Shown: positions 1 through 8,298, numbered from the stretch's first letter. The stretch is 29,722 nucleotides of DNA from JAFGPJ01 sp964612465 (GCA_964612465.1 CAZTDF010000035.1:1-29722); one strand, 5' to 3'. Numbers and translations: made by a program. The notes: a model not told the origin generated them from the letters alone.

Positions 1-381
1 GCTGTTGAAAAAGTCCCACCGTAACGCCTGAGATTGCCGCGCGATTCTTCGAATCACTCGCAATGACGCGAAAATGGACCTTTTGTCATTGAGAAGGGAA
101 AACATGGGGTCACATCTTAAAGGGAAAACATGGGGAAAACATGGGGTCACATCTTAAATATTAACTGTTCAGTTGAAAGAAGAAAAGGGATGCCAAAGAC
201 GTATAAAACCATAAGAACAAGAACTTCAATACACAGAATCGGTAAAGGTTCCTGAAAAAGCTTTTTTACCACGAAGCTCACGAAGGAACACGAAGTTTTA
301 ACAAGAATTGATTATTATTTCTTTGCACTCGTAGTGAGCTCTACGGCCCTGCCTATGCGTTATTTATTGTAAAGGCTGAGG
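1..381. other. Gene-free, repeat-rich leader region
   Basis: No convincing gene is seen. The first 75 bases resemble the short dispersed repeats common in environmental planctomycete genomes (an arm near GATTGCCGCG pairing loosely with CGCAATGACG). A tandem repeat follows at 95-158. A 21-codon open frame starts at 190 (MPKTYKTIRTR...) and stops quickly; it may be a remnant and is not called as a gene. Around 268-298 lies another low-complexity stretch (ACGAAG repeated). Confidence 0.6.
95..158. repeat. Tandem repeat, GGGAAAACATGGGG / TCACATCTTAA units
   Basis: Two full copies of a roughly 26-base unit (95-120 and 133-158) flank a partial copy (121-135). The unit reads AGGGAAAACATGGGG followed by TCACATCTTAA. 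Similar wording is often found beside transposase genes in related genomes (from memory, not checked), so this may be a mobile-element scar, but no transposase is here. Confidence 0.7.
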
Positions 382-1035
382 CTATGGGATTTCTGCTGGG
401 GCGGGCTCTTCTGCTTCGGCAGATTTCCGGCTTTCGAACCATGTTCCTTTCTCGCTGTTCCAGATCCGGATGTCCGTGATTTCCACCTCTGTCTTTAACT
501 CGTCCGCGTAGAAGACTTCAAGCCCCCTGTGAGAAGTAACAAAGTACCTGCGAGAGCCGGGCATAAGCGGGCCGCGCCAGTCGTCATCGGCGGCAATGGG
601 TGTGGCCGCCCATTCGTTCGACTCGGTAATAATTTCATTGCGAGAGGTCAGAACGACTACCCGCAGCGAAAGAAGCGAGACGACCTCCCTGCCGTTGTTG
701 ACGACCTCAATCTTCGTTCTTAACCTTCCGTTCTGGTCCGGCATCAGGGTCGTGTTAGCCGTAATATCGAGCTTGCCGCTGTAATCCGGCTGACGGCGAT
801 CGTTGAGCATGTCGGCCAGGGCCGGCGGTAGCGACTTATGTAATTCGGGCAATCCGCGGATGGCTGCCTCGGCCAGCGTGACAAGCTCCTCGGTTTTTTC
901 GCCGGCAAAGTTCATGCCGTAGATTATCACTGCCGTACAGCTAAGGATCAGCGCAATAATAATAGCGCTTACTCCCATGGCCAGTGCCGACAGAAACGTA
1001 TGTCTCTTATAAATTATCTGTGGAAAATCGCTCAT
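382..1035 (-). CDS. Single-pass membrane protein of unknown function
   Basis: A 217-aa protein. The start at 1035 (MSDFPQ...) is chosen over an upstream in-frame start at 1089 because AGGAGT lies just upstream of it. One hydrophobic segment (about residues 14-43, rich in A, I, L, V) follows a short basic N-terminus, so the protein is probably anchored with its bulk outside the cytoplasm. The C-terminal two thirds are predicted soluble, with alternating beta-like hydrophobic stretches (TKIEVVNNG, SLRVVVLTS, EVEITDIRIWN) like an immunoglobulin-type or FxLyD-like domain; this is a guess from pattern only. The end is acidic and proline-rich. It lies 210 bp downstream of the sulfur-transporter pair in the same direction, with a hairpin repeat between, so co-transcription is uncertain. 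Function not recognised. Confidence 0.8.
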   Translation of the reverse strand: MSDFPQIIYKRHTFLSALAMGVSAIIIALILSCTAVIIYGMNFAGEKTEELVTLAEAAIRGLPELHKSLPPALADMLNDRRQPDYSGKLDITANTTLMPDQNGRLRTKIEVVNNGREVVSLLSLRVVVLTSRNEIITESNEWAATPIAADDDWRGPLMPGSRRYFVTSHRGLEVFYADELKTEVEITDIRIWNSEKGTWFESRKSAEAEEPAPAEIP

Positions 1036-1063
1036 AATACAATTACTCCTAAATTGTAATTTT

Positions 1064-1116
1064 GTAGCGGCCACCCCGTGTGGTGGCACTGGGCAGGTAC
1101 ACGGGCCTGCCCCTAC
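1064..1116. repeat. Two adjacent palindromic hairpins (REP-like)
   Basis: GCCACC (1070-1075) pairs with GGTGGC (1082-1087), and GGGCAGG (1091-1097) pairs with CCTGCCC (1106-1112). The block ends GCCCCTACG, a wording typical of short dispersed intergenic repeats. It sits between the sulfur-transporter gene and the membrane protein gene. There is no T-run, so it is not a classical terminator. Confidence 0.65.
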
Positions 1117-1245
1117 GTTAGTCGAGAACCGCGCTAATTTGTTTCGGATTATTTTTTCTTTTTTTAAGTATTTTGTGATTTACCGCAAACTCGCCGGCAG
1201 CACAAGAAAAAACCTCTTCGCAGCTTCGCATAACCGGCGAAAAAT

Positions 1246-2541
1246 TCAACCGTGTATTTGGTAATTCTCCAGCTCGAATCGGCGAAGGATAGCCCTGGCC
1301 CAGCGGAAACTTCGCAACTGCGCCAGAAAAAGCAGCAGCATTACCAGGGCCCAGTAACCGGTGAAACGCAAATAGAACAGAACCATGCCGAGCGTCTCGC
1401 TAATGTCGGTCGTGCACCATCTGGCCAGCTCGCCCGGAGTATAGGTGGCTCCCATAGTGATGGGGCCGAAGAAATTCTGCCAGGGCAGCAGCAGAACGAA
1501 TATAATCAGGGCCATATATAACGCCCCGGATATATAGGCCAGGCCCCCGAGTCCCCCTTTGAACGAAACGCCCAGGCCGAAGTACATTACCAGGACATAA
1601 AGCACGGACGTTAATACGAGCATGATATTGGCAATGCGCACAATCGAAGTCAAACGCTCGAATGTCACGTCAAGGCCTAAAAGCCATGGGCTCGGTGATT
1701 CTTCGGCCGGCGCTGCGGCCAGGTCGGCCTGTATGCTATCGGCGCCCGGGACAGCCGGAGCTTCGGTATTCGTATTTTCGGCAATTTTAACCTGCCCGGT
1801 ACTGACAAGCCAAAAGGATCCCTGAAGCAGCAGAAGACAAAGCAGCATAACCACAAACAGCAGGTTCTTCCATTGACGAAATACGTAAGCAGCATCAAGG
1901 CAGTCTGATTTGAGATATATGCCCTTTTCTCTCAGAGTGGGTTTCGGGTTCAATGGAAAGGGAAAAACTTCGTTCATTTCTAAATCTCCTGCTCTGGTAC
2001 GTTGCTCATCATATTGTTGCTCTCTCGGCCGGGTGATAAACAGGGCCAATGAACCTGCTGCGAAGATGGGAACAACCCATAGTGCAGATGAAGCGCCTGT
2101 TATCTGCGGCAATGTCAGGCTGCCGAAGTTAAGTATTCTTTCGAGCGGAACGACAACCGAGGGGTAAATCAGTATATAAACGTGAGCCCCAAAGATCATT
2201 CCGATAACGGTAACCAAGGCGTCGAGACGCCCTGAAGCGGCGGAAGCCAGGCCGGTGGCGGGACTGAAACCCGTCAGTCCGAATCCTGTTCCGAGCAAAG
2301 CTCCGCCAATCAGCACGGTTAAAATGACTGCCGGTTTTATGCTGAAGTTGGCTGCTCCGAATAAATCCAGAATCAACGTTCCGAGCATTCCAACAAGCAG
2401 AAAAACCGCGACGGTCCGTATCGCATAGAAATCCTTAAGTCTGAGCGCACCGATGATTTTGTCCGGATTTGTCAGTCCGGTAAGGACCAGCGAGGCCCCG
2501 AAAATTACGCCCATGATAAGACCTACAATAGGAGTCGACAT
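1246..2541 (-). CDS. YeeE/YedE-type sulfur transporter domain fused to a second membrane domain
   Basis: A 431-aa membrane protein. Residues 1-170 match the YeeE/YedE (sulf_transp, TsuA-like) half: MSTPIVGLIMGVIFG, the TGLTNPDKI motif (residues 21-29) and GFSPATGLASAASGRLDAL (about 91-109). In family members as I know them the GFSP position is usually GYCP/GFCP, where the cysteine takes part in thiosulfate passage; here it is Ser93. Residues about 220-431 hold four further hydrophobic segments not typical of the family. The start at 2541 overlaps the stop of the upstream YeeE gene by one base (TAATG), implying translational coupling. An internal Met189 (position 1977) has a good ribosome site 8 bases upstream, hinting that the C-terminal part was, or still is, made as a separate 243-aa protein. 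Membrane location and a sulfur-related role are inferred from the family; the substrate is unknown. Confidence 0.85.
   Translation of the reverse strand: MSTPIVGLIMGVIFGASLVLTGLTNPDKIIGALRLKDFYAIRTVAVFLLVGMLGTLILDLFGAANFSIKPAVILTVLIGGALLGTGFGLTGFSPATGLASAASGRLDALVTVIGMIFGAHVYILIYPSVVVPLERILNFGSLTLPQITGASSALWVVPIFAAGSLALFITRPREQQYDEQRTRAGDLEMNEVFPFPLNPKPTLREKGIYLKSDCLDAAYVFRQWKNLLFVVMLLCLLLLQGSFWLVSTGQVKIAENTNTEAPAVPGADSIQADLAAAPAEESPSPWLLGLDVTFERLTSIVRIANIMLVLTSVLYVLVMYFGLGVSFKGGLGGLAYISGALYMALIIFVLLLPWQNFFGPITMGATYTPGELARWCTTDISETLGMVLFYLRFTGYWALVMLLLFLAQLRSFRWARAILRRFELENYQIHG
1986..1990 (-). promoter_or_regulatory. Internal Shine-Dalgarno before Met189 of the YeeE fusion
   Basis: On the minus strand AGGAG is followed by 8 bases and then ATG (1977-1975) in frame. 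The position falls exactly at the domain boundary, suggesting an internal translation start or a relic of a formerly separate gene. Confidence 0.5.
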
Positions 2542-3086
2542 TACTCTTCTCGCCTTAATCGATTCGGTGCTTTTGGATAAACAAGATAAGCGACGAGCAT
2601 TCCGAAACCAAACAATGTAATCGTAAATGGAATAGCCGATAGTGACAATTGTGTCCAGCCGCTGATAAATTGTTCGGTTATGCAGCCGTGCGCCAATCCG
2701 GCTCCGAGAAGTAAGAGAAATCCCCCGCAAAATCCCGCTATCAGGCGGAGCAGCACGGGAGCATCATGGTTCCGCTTCCACCAGGCAGATACGGTCCTGA
2801 CCTTCCATGTCCGCAGGTGCAGGGCGGTCAGACAAGCGCCCAGAACGATACCGACATTAAACCACCAGCCGTAGCCGAACTTTTTGTATTGCTCATCACT
2901 GAGAAGCGGATGGTTCTCTGAATATTCGGGAGCGACGCGGTCGAGCACCCCGGCGTCGGCAACGACAAACTGTTTTGAAACACTCATCGGTTTGACCAGG
3001 GCGATTGCTAAAACCTGTACGAGTCCCAGTAATATGCCTGCAGCCCACCACGGCAGAGGAGGTGTCCGGCTATTGAGTTCTGTCAT
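2541..3086 (-). CDS. YeeE/YedE family membrane protein (first half of transporter pair)
   Basis: A 181-aa membrane protein. Residues 12-31, 72-90, 110-130 and 150-170 are hydrophobic. The motif GAGLAHGCITEQFISG (about 128-143) corresponds to the family signature with a conserved cysteine, here Cys135. Family knowledge: YeeE/YedE proteins occur as full-length or split halves and import thiosulfate or related sulfur species through conserved cysteines. The central part (residues 39-70) is a polar periplasmic-type loop. A purine-rich GAAGAG lies upstream of the start. It overlaps the next gene by one base, so the two halves are very likely made together and may form a heterodimer. The pair keeps the cysteine in this half and lacks it in the other. 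Confidence 0.87.
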   Translation of the reverse strand: MTELNSRTPPLPWWAAGILLGLVQVLAIALVKPMSVSKQFVVADAGVLDRVAPEYSENHPLLSDEQYKKFGYGWWFNVGIVLGACLTALHLRTWKVRTVSAWWKRNHDAPVLLRLIAGFCGGFLLLLGAGLAHGCITEQFISGWTQLSLSAIPFTITLFGFGMLVAYLVYPKAPNRLRREE

Positions 3087-3441
3087 TTTCAGCTCTTCTT
3101 CACACTTAGAACGTAGAAATACTCAAGCATCAGCAATTGATTCAAATCCGTCAGGCCTTCATTTCCGTTTTCGGAGTTGCCGGACTGGAATGCTCCATGA
3201 AATACGGCATCGTGAGGATTGTACCGGGCTAACTTCAGATATGTCAACAAGAAAACCCCTCAAAACCCGGACCATCTAAGTTTGAGATTTTCTTCTTTTC
3301 GGTTTGAAAATCGACGATCGTCAATTTTTTTGGGGCTCTTGCTCTTATGCATTTTATAGTGTAATTTTATGCTATTTAGAACCTTAATAGCTTTGTCAAA
3401 ACCCGGATTACAAGGGAACGCAAAAATAAGGAGAATCAATC
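3087..3441. promoter_or_regulatory. Divergent intergenic region with shared upstream element
   Basis: No gene is seen. The region separates the minus-strand YeeE pair from the plus-strand oxidoreductase. It holds copy A of the 44-base element (3272-3315) and a 12-base block CAATTTTTTTGG (3322-3333). A possible promoter for the oxidoreductase is TTGCTC, 17 bases, TAATTT just downstream of the block, which is a weak match. Confidence 0.5.
3272..3333 (+). repeat. Shared upstream element, copy A
   Basis: Bases 3272-3315 match the reverse complement of 8255-8298 at 41 of 44 positions; the core reads TTTGAGATTTTCTTC then TTTTCGGTTTGAAAATCGAC. CAATTTTTTTGG (3322-3333) also recurs exactly, as the reverse complement of 8223-8234. 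The element contains a near-palindrome CGRTTTGAAAATCG, which is operator-like. It points toward the oxidoreductase, ending about 126 bases before its start codon. Confidence 0.8.
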
Positions 3442-4980
3442 ATGAAGCAAAAATCGAACCATACGCTATCTCATCAAAAGCAGGAAATAAACCGCCGCGA
3501 GTTTGTCGCTACGGCTTCGGCGGCGGTCGCTGCGTTTTCCATCGTACCCCGTCAGGTGCTCGGCGGCGCCGGGCACGTTGCACCCAGCGAGAAAATCAAC
3601 GTCGGCTACGTCGGAGCGGGAACACAGGGCATCCGGCAGTTGATGGACGCCCTGCCTAAATCCGAGCTGCGAATCGCCGCGGTGTGCGACCCGAACAAGG
3701 ACAGCAACAATTACGTCGCTTGGTCGCGCAACGAAATACGGGACAAGGTCCGCGCGTTTTTGAAAAAACCGAACTGGGGCCGGGGGCAGCGAGGCTGCCG
3801 GTGCGGCAGGGAAGTCGGCAGGGAAATCATCGACAGTTATTACGCCATGAGCACAACCTCAGGGAAGGCGGGGAAATGCTCGGCATACATCGACTTTCGC
3901 GACATGCTGCAAAACGAAAAAGACCTGGATGCGGTTTATATAATGACGCCTGATCATCTTCACGCCACGGTTGCGATTGCCGCCATGAAAAAGGGCAAGC
4001 ATGTGATTACGCACAAGACCGTTGCCAACGTGCTTAATGAGGTCAGGCTCGTGACCGATACGGCACGCAAGACGGGAGTTGCCAGCCAGATGTTTTGTGC
4101 CGCGGATCAAACGGACACACCCATGCTGGCCGAATGGATTCGGGCCGGAGCAATCGGCCCCGTGCGGGAGGTTCACAACTGGTCCACCAGGCCGTTCTGG
4201 CCGCAGGGGATGACCGAGTATCCGAAGGAAACTCCGCCGGTGCCCGACGGGCTCGAATGGGATTTGTGGCTCGGGCCGGCTGCCCATCGAGATTACCATC
4301 CGGCTTACACGAACGCGGTCTTTCGCGGCTGGTATGAATTCGGGGCAGGGGCATTGGGTGACATGGGCAACTACAGCTTTCATCAAATCTTCGAGATTTT
4401 GAAACTGCCAGCACCGATCAGCGTCGAAGCCTTCCGAAGCCAGTACTGGGCCATAATTGATAATTTATGGCAAAAGCAGGTAAACAACATCTCGTTCCCC
4501 CGCGCATCGATGGTACGCTGGGAATTTCCGGCACACGAAGGTATGCCGCCGGTCTCGCTGCACTGGTACGATGGCGGGCTGCGTCCTCCGATGCCCGAGG
4601 AGCTTGAAAAAGACGGCAAAGATATGCCGGATGAAGGAATGCTTTTTGTGGGCGACGATGGAAAAATCCTTGCCGGCTTTACCGGCGATAATCCGCGCAT
4701 CATTCCCGAAAGCAGGATGCGGGCCTACAAGAAGCCTCCTGAAACGCTGCCGCGCCCGATTAGCGAGTTGGACCAGTGGATCCGGGCCTGCAAGGGCGGC
4801 CAGGCTTCCGACGCCAGCTTCGAGAAGATTTATCCGTTCACGCAGGCGATTTGCCTGGGCACAATTGCGATGCGGGTGAATAAAAAGCTCATGTGGGACG
4901 CCGAGAAGATGCAGTTCACGAATTCGCAGGAAGCGAATCAGCTCATGCACAGAAAATACAGGAAGGGCTGGGAACTGTAG
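3442..4980 (+). CDS. Tat-exported Gfo/Idh/MocA family oxidoreductase
   Basis: A 512-aa predicted NAD(P)-dependent sugar or polyol dehydrogenase. AGGAG lies 8 bases before the start. The N-terminus has a twin-arginine signal: NRREFV (residues 17-22) followed by an alanine-rich hydrophobic stretch to about residue 43. The Rossmann motif is GAGTQG (58-63), followed by AVCDPN (80-85). The usual EKP catalytic motif is replaced by HKT, with Lys192 kept. The C-terminal domain (about 210-500) has WDLWLGPA and GDMGNYSFHQ, typical of the secreted planctomycete/Bacteroidetes subfamily. The insert with GCRCGREVGREIIDSYY (about 118-134) is normal for that subfamily. Probable location is the periplasm. Substrate is not predictable. 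It is transcribed alone; the shared upstream element may link it to the BNR_4 gene. Confidence 0.93.
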   Translation: MKQKSNHTLSHQKQEINRREFVATASAAVAAFSIVPRQVLGGAGHVAPSEKINVGYVGAGTQGIRQLMDALPKSELRIAAVCDPNKDSNNYVAWSRNEIRDKVRAFLKKPNWGRGQRGCRCGREVGREIIDSYYAMSTTSGKAGKCSAYIDFRDMLQNEKDLDAVYIMTPDHLHATVAIAAMKKGKHVITHKTVANVLNEVRLVTDTARKTGVASQMFCAADQTDTPMLAEWIRAGAIGPVREVHNWSTRPFWPQGMTEYPKETPPVPDGLEWDLWLGPAAHRDYHPAYTNAVFRGWYEFGAGALGDMGNYSFHQIFEILKLPAPISVEAFRSQYWAIIDNLWQKQVNNISFPRASMVRWEFPAHEGMPPVSLHWYDGGLRPPMPEELEKDGKDMPDEGMLFVGDDGKILAGFTGDNPRIIPESRMRAYKKPPETLPRPISELDQWIRACKGGQASDASFEKIYPFTQAICLGTIAMRVNKKLMWDAEKMQFTNSQEANQLMHRKYRKGWEL

Positions 4981-5278
4981 CTTCGGCTAAGCCGCTGCTT
5001 GGAAGCTGATTCTGCGAAAAAGCAAAAACGATTTGTTGTTAACCGGAAAAAACTAACGTCCTGTCATTGTATTGCGAATGGCATGGCCATACGTAAGACC
5101 TGAAGGCGTTCGCGACCATCCCCAAGCTTGAACCCCGCTGTGCGGTGGTCCAAGCTTGAGGCTGCCACACATTTTCCATCAATTCTATATTGGGTGGCGG
5201 CCTCATCCCAATTACCGTTTATCTCCGATGGGGATGGTTTTTCCCTGGCTAAACATGTACGCCATACTATGGCTATGT
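4981..5278. other. Non-coding stretch with short direct repeats
   Basis: Nothing coding is supported. CCAAGCTTGA occurs at 5122-5131 and 5150-5159, around a GCGGTGG segment, and ATGGCCAT is a small palindrome near 5082. The region lies between the convergent oxidoreductase and methyltransferase genes. No clear terminator with a T-run is seen. Confidence 0.5.
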
Positions 5279-6745
5279 CTACATCATTCGGGCAGGTGCG
5301 GGGAGGCTGTTTTGTCCGTGGCGGCGGGCTTCTTTGGTCATTAGTTTTGTCAGCTCTTTTTTAACATCTTCCGGCAGGTCCGTCGGCCGATAATTTTCCA
5401 GCAGTTTTTCCACTTCACGATGGGCCCGCTGCCCGAGTGTCAGGGCGCCTTTTTCTTCCCATCGCGATCTGCGGGCGCGGTCGATGACCGGGCCCGGGAA
5501 AAAGTGTTCCGTTTTCAGGTGTCGCCGGGTATGTTCGGAGATGAGCAGGTGTTTTTCTTTGAGCAGTTCACGGAATATTCCCATCGCGGGGAAGTCCTCT
5601 TTCGGCTCGATCCCGGCGATTAATCGATATGTCATGCCGCAGATTTCGTTGTCCAGCACGAGTTTCTCAAGAGACAGGCAGCTTTCGAAGTCGAGCATGC
5701 CGGGGCCGGAGATGTTGTTTATGCCGGACAGCGCTGCCAATACGGCACCGATTCCGCTCTCCAGACCCGCCTGTGCGTCCAACTCTTTCGCATCGCTCAG
5801 AGAGATATATGCCTGGGTGGGCAGGTTGAGATATTTGCCGATTTCGTTGTATGCGCAGTCGATCATCATGGTCTCGATAGCTCCCATTGGGGTGGTTTCG
5901 TGCCGGACGTCGAATATGGCCGGCGAGCCGCCATAGAGGATGGGCGTGCCGGGACTGGCCGTCTGGCTGATGACAACGCCACTGAGAGTTTCGGCCGTAT
6001 GCTGGATTAGTGTCCCGGTAAGTGTTACGGGGGCTATGAATCCGGACAGCGGCATGGCGATAAACTCCACCGGGATAAAATATCTTGCACAATCCAGCAG
6101 ATTTTGCGAAGTGACCTGGCTCCATTTCAGAGGTGAGGTGGGGCAGCAGGAGAAAATGGTTAGTGGTTTTTCTTTTAGAGCTTCCGCTGCGCCCCGAACG
6201 GCGAGCTGGAAATCTTTCATTACTTCGAAGGATTCGATTGTAAAAGCACCGGTAACCACGGGTTTGCTGCCGTACAGCAGGCTGAGATACAGGCGATAGC
6301 TGTCGGAAATTGCTTCGTGTACATCGGCCGATATCAATGCGGTGCTCGTCGAGGCGATATTTTCGAGCTGCTCGGTCACTTTTACGAAGTTGACATAATC
6401 GGCGGTGCCGGCCTTGCGCATTTTCCTTTCCTGAGAATCGAGAATATTCAGGGCGGTCGAGCCGGGAGTGAAATAGACGTTATCGCCTGAAAAATCGCAC
6501 GTCTGCTTACCGGCGACATCGTAAAGGCCAAACGATGCCGGGGCGGCTTTCAGGGCCTTGTTAATTATCTCATTGGTAAGGACGGCATGACTTCTTTCCA
6601 TGTCAACCGTGCAGCCGGAGTCCGAGAGCATGGCCAGTACTTTTTTATTGTAAATTTCAACTCCGAGCGTGCAAAGTATGTCGGTCGCCTCAGAGATAAT
6701 CTGCCGGATCAATTCTTCGCTTAAAAACTTGATTGTCGGTCTCAT
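5279..6745 (-). CDS. Trimethylamine methyltransferase (MttB) family protein, non-pyrrolysine
   Basis: A 488-aa protein, the full length of the family. Recognisable blocks are RPTIKFLSEE at the start, FTPGSTALN (92-100), YGGSPAIFDVR (271-281) and LNLPTQAYISLSDAKELDAQAGLE (about 306-329). The frame has no internal TAG, so it is one of the many MttB homologues without pyrrolysine. Characterised members (such as MtgB) move a methyl group from a quaternary amine like glycine betaine to a corrinoid protein. No corrinoid-binding protein is encoded in the window; a MtaA/UroD-family gene lies 21 kb away. It starts 12 bases after the BNR_4 gene stop, so the two almost certainly share a transcript. The ribosome site (GAAAG) is weak, which fits coupling. 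The methyl donor is unknown. Confidence 0.9.
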   Translation of the reverse strand: MRPTIKFLSEELIRQIISEATDILCTLGVEIYNKKVLAMLSDSGCTVDMERSHAVLTNEIINKALKAAPASFGLYDVAGKQTCDFSGDNVYFTPGSTALNILDSQERKMRKAGTADYVNFVKVTEQLENIASTSTALISADVHEAISDSYRLYLSLLYGSKPVVTGAFTIESFEVMKDFQLAVRGAAEALKEKPLTIFSCCPTSPLKWSQVTSQNLLDCARYFIPVEFIAMPLSGFIAPVTLTGTLIQHTAETLSGVVISQTASPGTPILYGGSPAIFDVRHETTPMGAIETMMIDCAYNEIGKYLNLPTQAYISLSDAKELDAQAGLESGIGAVLAALSGINNISGPGMLDFESCLSLEKLVLDNEICGMTYRLIAGIEPKEDFPAMGIFRELLKEKHLLISEHTRRHLKTEHFFPGPVIDRARRSRWEEKGALTLGQRAHREVEKLLENYRPTDLPEDVKKELTKLMTKEARRHGQNSLPAPARMM

Positions 6746-6757
6746 GTCAATTTTCTT

Positions 6758-8137
6758 TCAATTCTTGTTTTTTACCTCAATGACATAAATCATTGTCGGC
6801 TCTCTCGGATTTTCCGGTTTGCGGTCCCTGTTGGGTGAATCTGTTTGCTGCTGCATGTAATGTATCTGGCCGGGCGGCAGCAGACCATGATTAACGGCGC
6901 GAATGTTCGAAAGGGCCGAATAAGGAGCTTGAGATTTCTCGGCTGGAATTTGGCCCGGTCTGGCCGTGAGCAACTGCTCTCTCGTGAGAACAAACTGACC
7001 TTTCCTGGGCTCCGCATGGGCATAGCTATATGTGACCCGGATTTTCCCGTCTTCGGTAATATACAGTCTGGGTACGGTAGGAGAGCTTGGAATCGTCCCA
7101 CGCCCTTCGAAATAGAAGCGATGTTTCCAGTCGGTTAGCTGAACAGTTCTCCACCGGCCGTCGAGCGTGGTGGCGACGAAAAGCTGGTTGTAACTATCTT
7201 CATCGAAACGCGTATAACTTATATAGGGCAATCCTTTGCCGTCCACGACTAAGGTACCGCCGTTCATTAGTCCTCTTTTCTGCGCGATGCGTTCGACTAT
7301 GCCGGCGTTTTCCGGGGTAATCGGTAATTCGAGGTTGCGTCCATCCCAGGTCTTCCAGGAAATCCCGCGGTCGGGGCTTTTGGCGTAGCAAATATCAAAA
7401 TTGGTTACGACATCCGGCGTTTCCCGCCAGCACCAGGCAATATGCCAGACGCCTTCTTTATCCTCCAAAATGCCTGACTTGGGTATTTCGCCGGCAGTGC
7501 CCTGTCCCAAAACGCCGAACGGATAAGCGTTACAGGTCGGATTCCGGTCACGGCCGTTAGTCAGGGCCGGTACGGTTTTAGTCCATTGTTGGGTTTCCTC
7601 GTCATAATGGACCAAGATCCGCATCCCGTTACCGCTGCCCCCGTGCCGGTACATCATGTATATCGATCCATCGCGGAGCTTCAACAGACTGGGATATGTG
7701 ACTCTGTCTTCATAATCGCCGGCCCATTTGTGAATTGCCTCGAATGTGTGTATGTCTGCAGGGGCCTTCGTTCGATAATATCGCAGGGGCTTGCAGTGCA
7801 TATTACCTGTAACGTGAAGATAGCCTTTGCGGTCCTGAAACAGAATAACGCGGTTATGCGTATCCCATCCGACCCGTTCCGGCAGCCTGGCCAGATCCCA
7901 TTGAGTTTCGCTGAGTTTTCGTTTTCCCACGGTCATCCGGTGGTCGCCGTCATAAAAGGCGATGTACTGGTATTGCCCGTCCGAGATAAGACAATTACCG
8001 CCGTTGACCGGATGCGATGCCAGGCCTTTTGCTACGGAAATTATGCGCATTTCCACCTGCCCGGCGGTAGATCCCCAAAGTGATACCGTCAGCACGAAAG
8101 TCGAAACAACAAGAAATACCATTCGTCGGACCAGCAT
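6758..8137 (-). CDS. Secreted BNR_4 repeat beta-propeller protein
   Basis: A 459-aa protein with a signal peptide (hydrophobic residues 6-22, likely cut near residue 26). GAGGAG precedes the start. Motifs fit the BNR_4 family: FYDGDHRMTVGKRKL (61-75), WDTHN (91-95), GYLHVTGNMHCKPLRYYRT (105-123), VTYPSLLKLRDGSIYMMYRHGGSGNG (146-171), then WHIAWCWRETPD and NFDICYAKSPDRGISW. These repeats form a seven-bladed propeller in related polysaccharide lyases (ulvan-lyase-type families), in which a His in the NMH region helps catalysis; this assignment is from memory of the family. A role in cleaving or binding an extracellular acidic polysaccharide is the inference. It is first gene of a two-gene operon with the MttB-like gene. 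The shared upstream element lies about 117 bases ahead of the start. Confidence 0.85.
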   Translation of the reverse strand: MLVRRMVFLVVSTFVLTVSLWGSTAGQVEMRIISVAKGLASHPVNGGNCLISDGQYQYIAFYDGDHRMTVGKRKLSETQWDLARLPERVGWDTHNRVILFQDRKGYLHVTGNMHCKPLRYYRTKAPADIHTFEAIHKWAGDYEDRVTYPSLLKLRDGSIYMMYRHGGSGNGMRILVHYDEETQQWTKTVPALTNGRDRNPTCNAYPFGVLGQGTAGEIPKSGILEDKEGVWHIAWCWRETPDVVTNFDICYAKSPDRGISWKTWDGRNLELPITPENAGIVERIAQKRGLMNGGTLVVDGKGLPYISYTRFDEDSYNQLFVATTLDGRWRTVQLTDWKHRFYFEGRGTIPSSPTVPRLYITEDGKIRVTYSYAHAEPRKGQFVLTREQLLTARPGQIPAEKSQAPYSALSNIRAVNHGLLPPGQIHYMQQQTDSPNRDRKPENPREPTMIYVIEVKNKN

Positions 8138-8222
8138 ATTTCCTGCTCCTCAAGGCGACTAAATTCTTACCTGCAACAACAGTGCCCGGCTGCATCTTCA
8201 GGCTTTGCTTTTGAGTAATATA

Positions 8223-8298
8223 CCAAAAAAATTGCCGAACGCCGAATTTCAATTGTCGATTTTCAAATCGAAAAGAAGAAAATCTCAAATTGAGATGG
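8223..8298 (-). repeat. Shared upstream element, copy B
   Basis: Minus-strand copy of the element at 3272-3333. The 44-base core (8298 down to 8255) differs at three positions from copy A, and the 12-base block (8234 down to 8223) is identical. The spacer between the two parts is 20 bases here against 6 in copy A. CGATTTGAAAATCG is a perfect 14-base palindrome in this copy, and ATCTCAATTTGAGAT is a second palindrome. The element points toward the BNR_4 gene. Confidence 0.8.

Noticed and set aside
2541..2730. 63-residue N-terminal extension of the YeeE fusion gene
   Set aside because: The extension overlaps the upstream YeeE gene in another frame and has no family similarity; the TAATG start at 2541 fits the family N-terminus.
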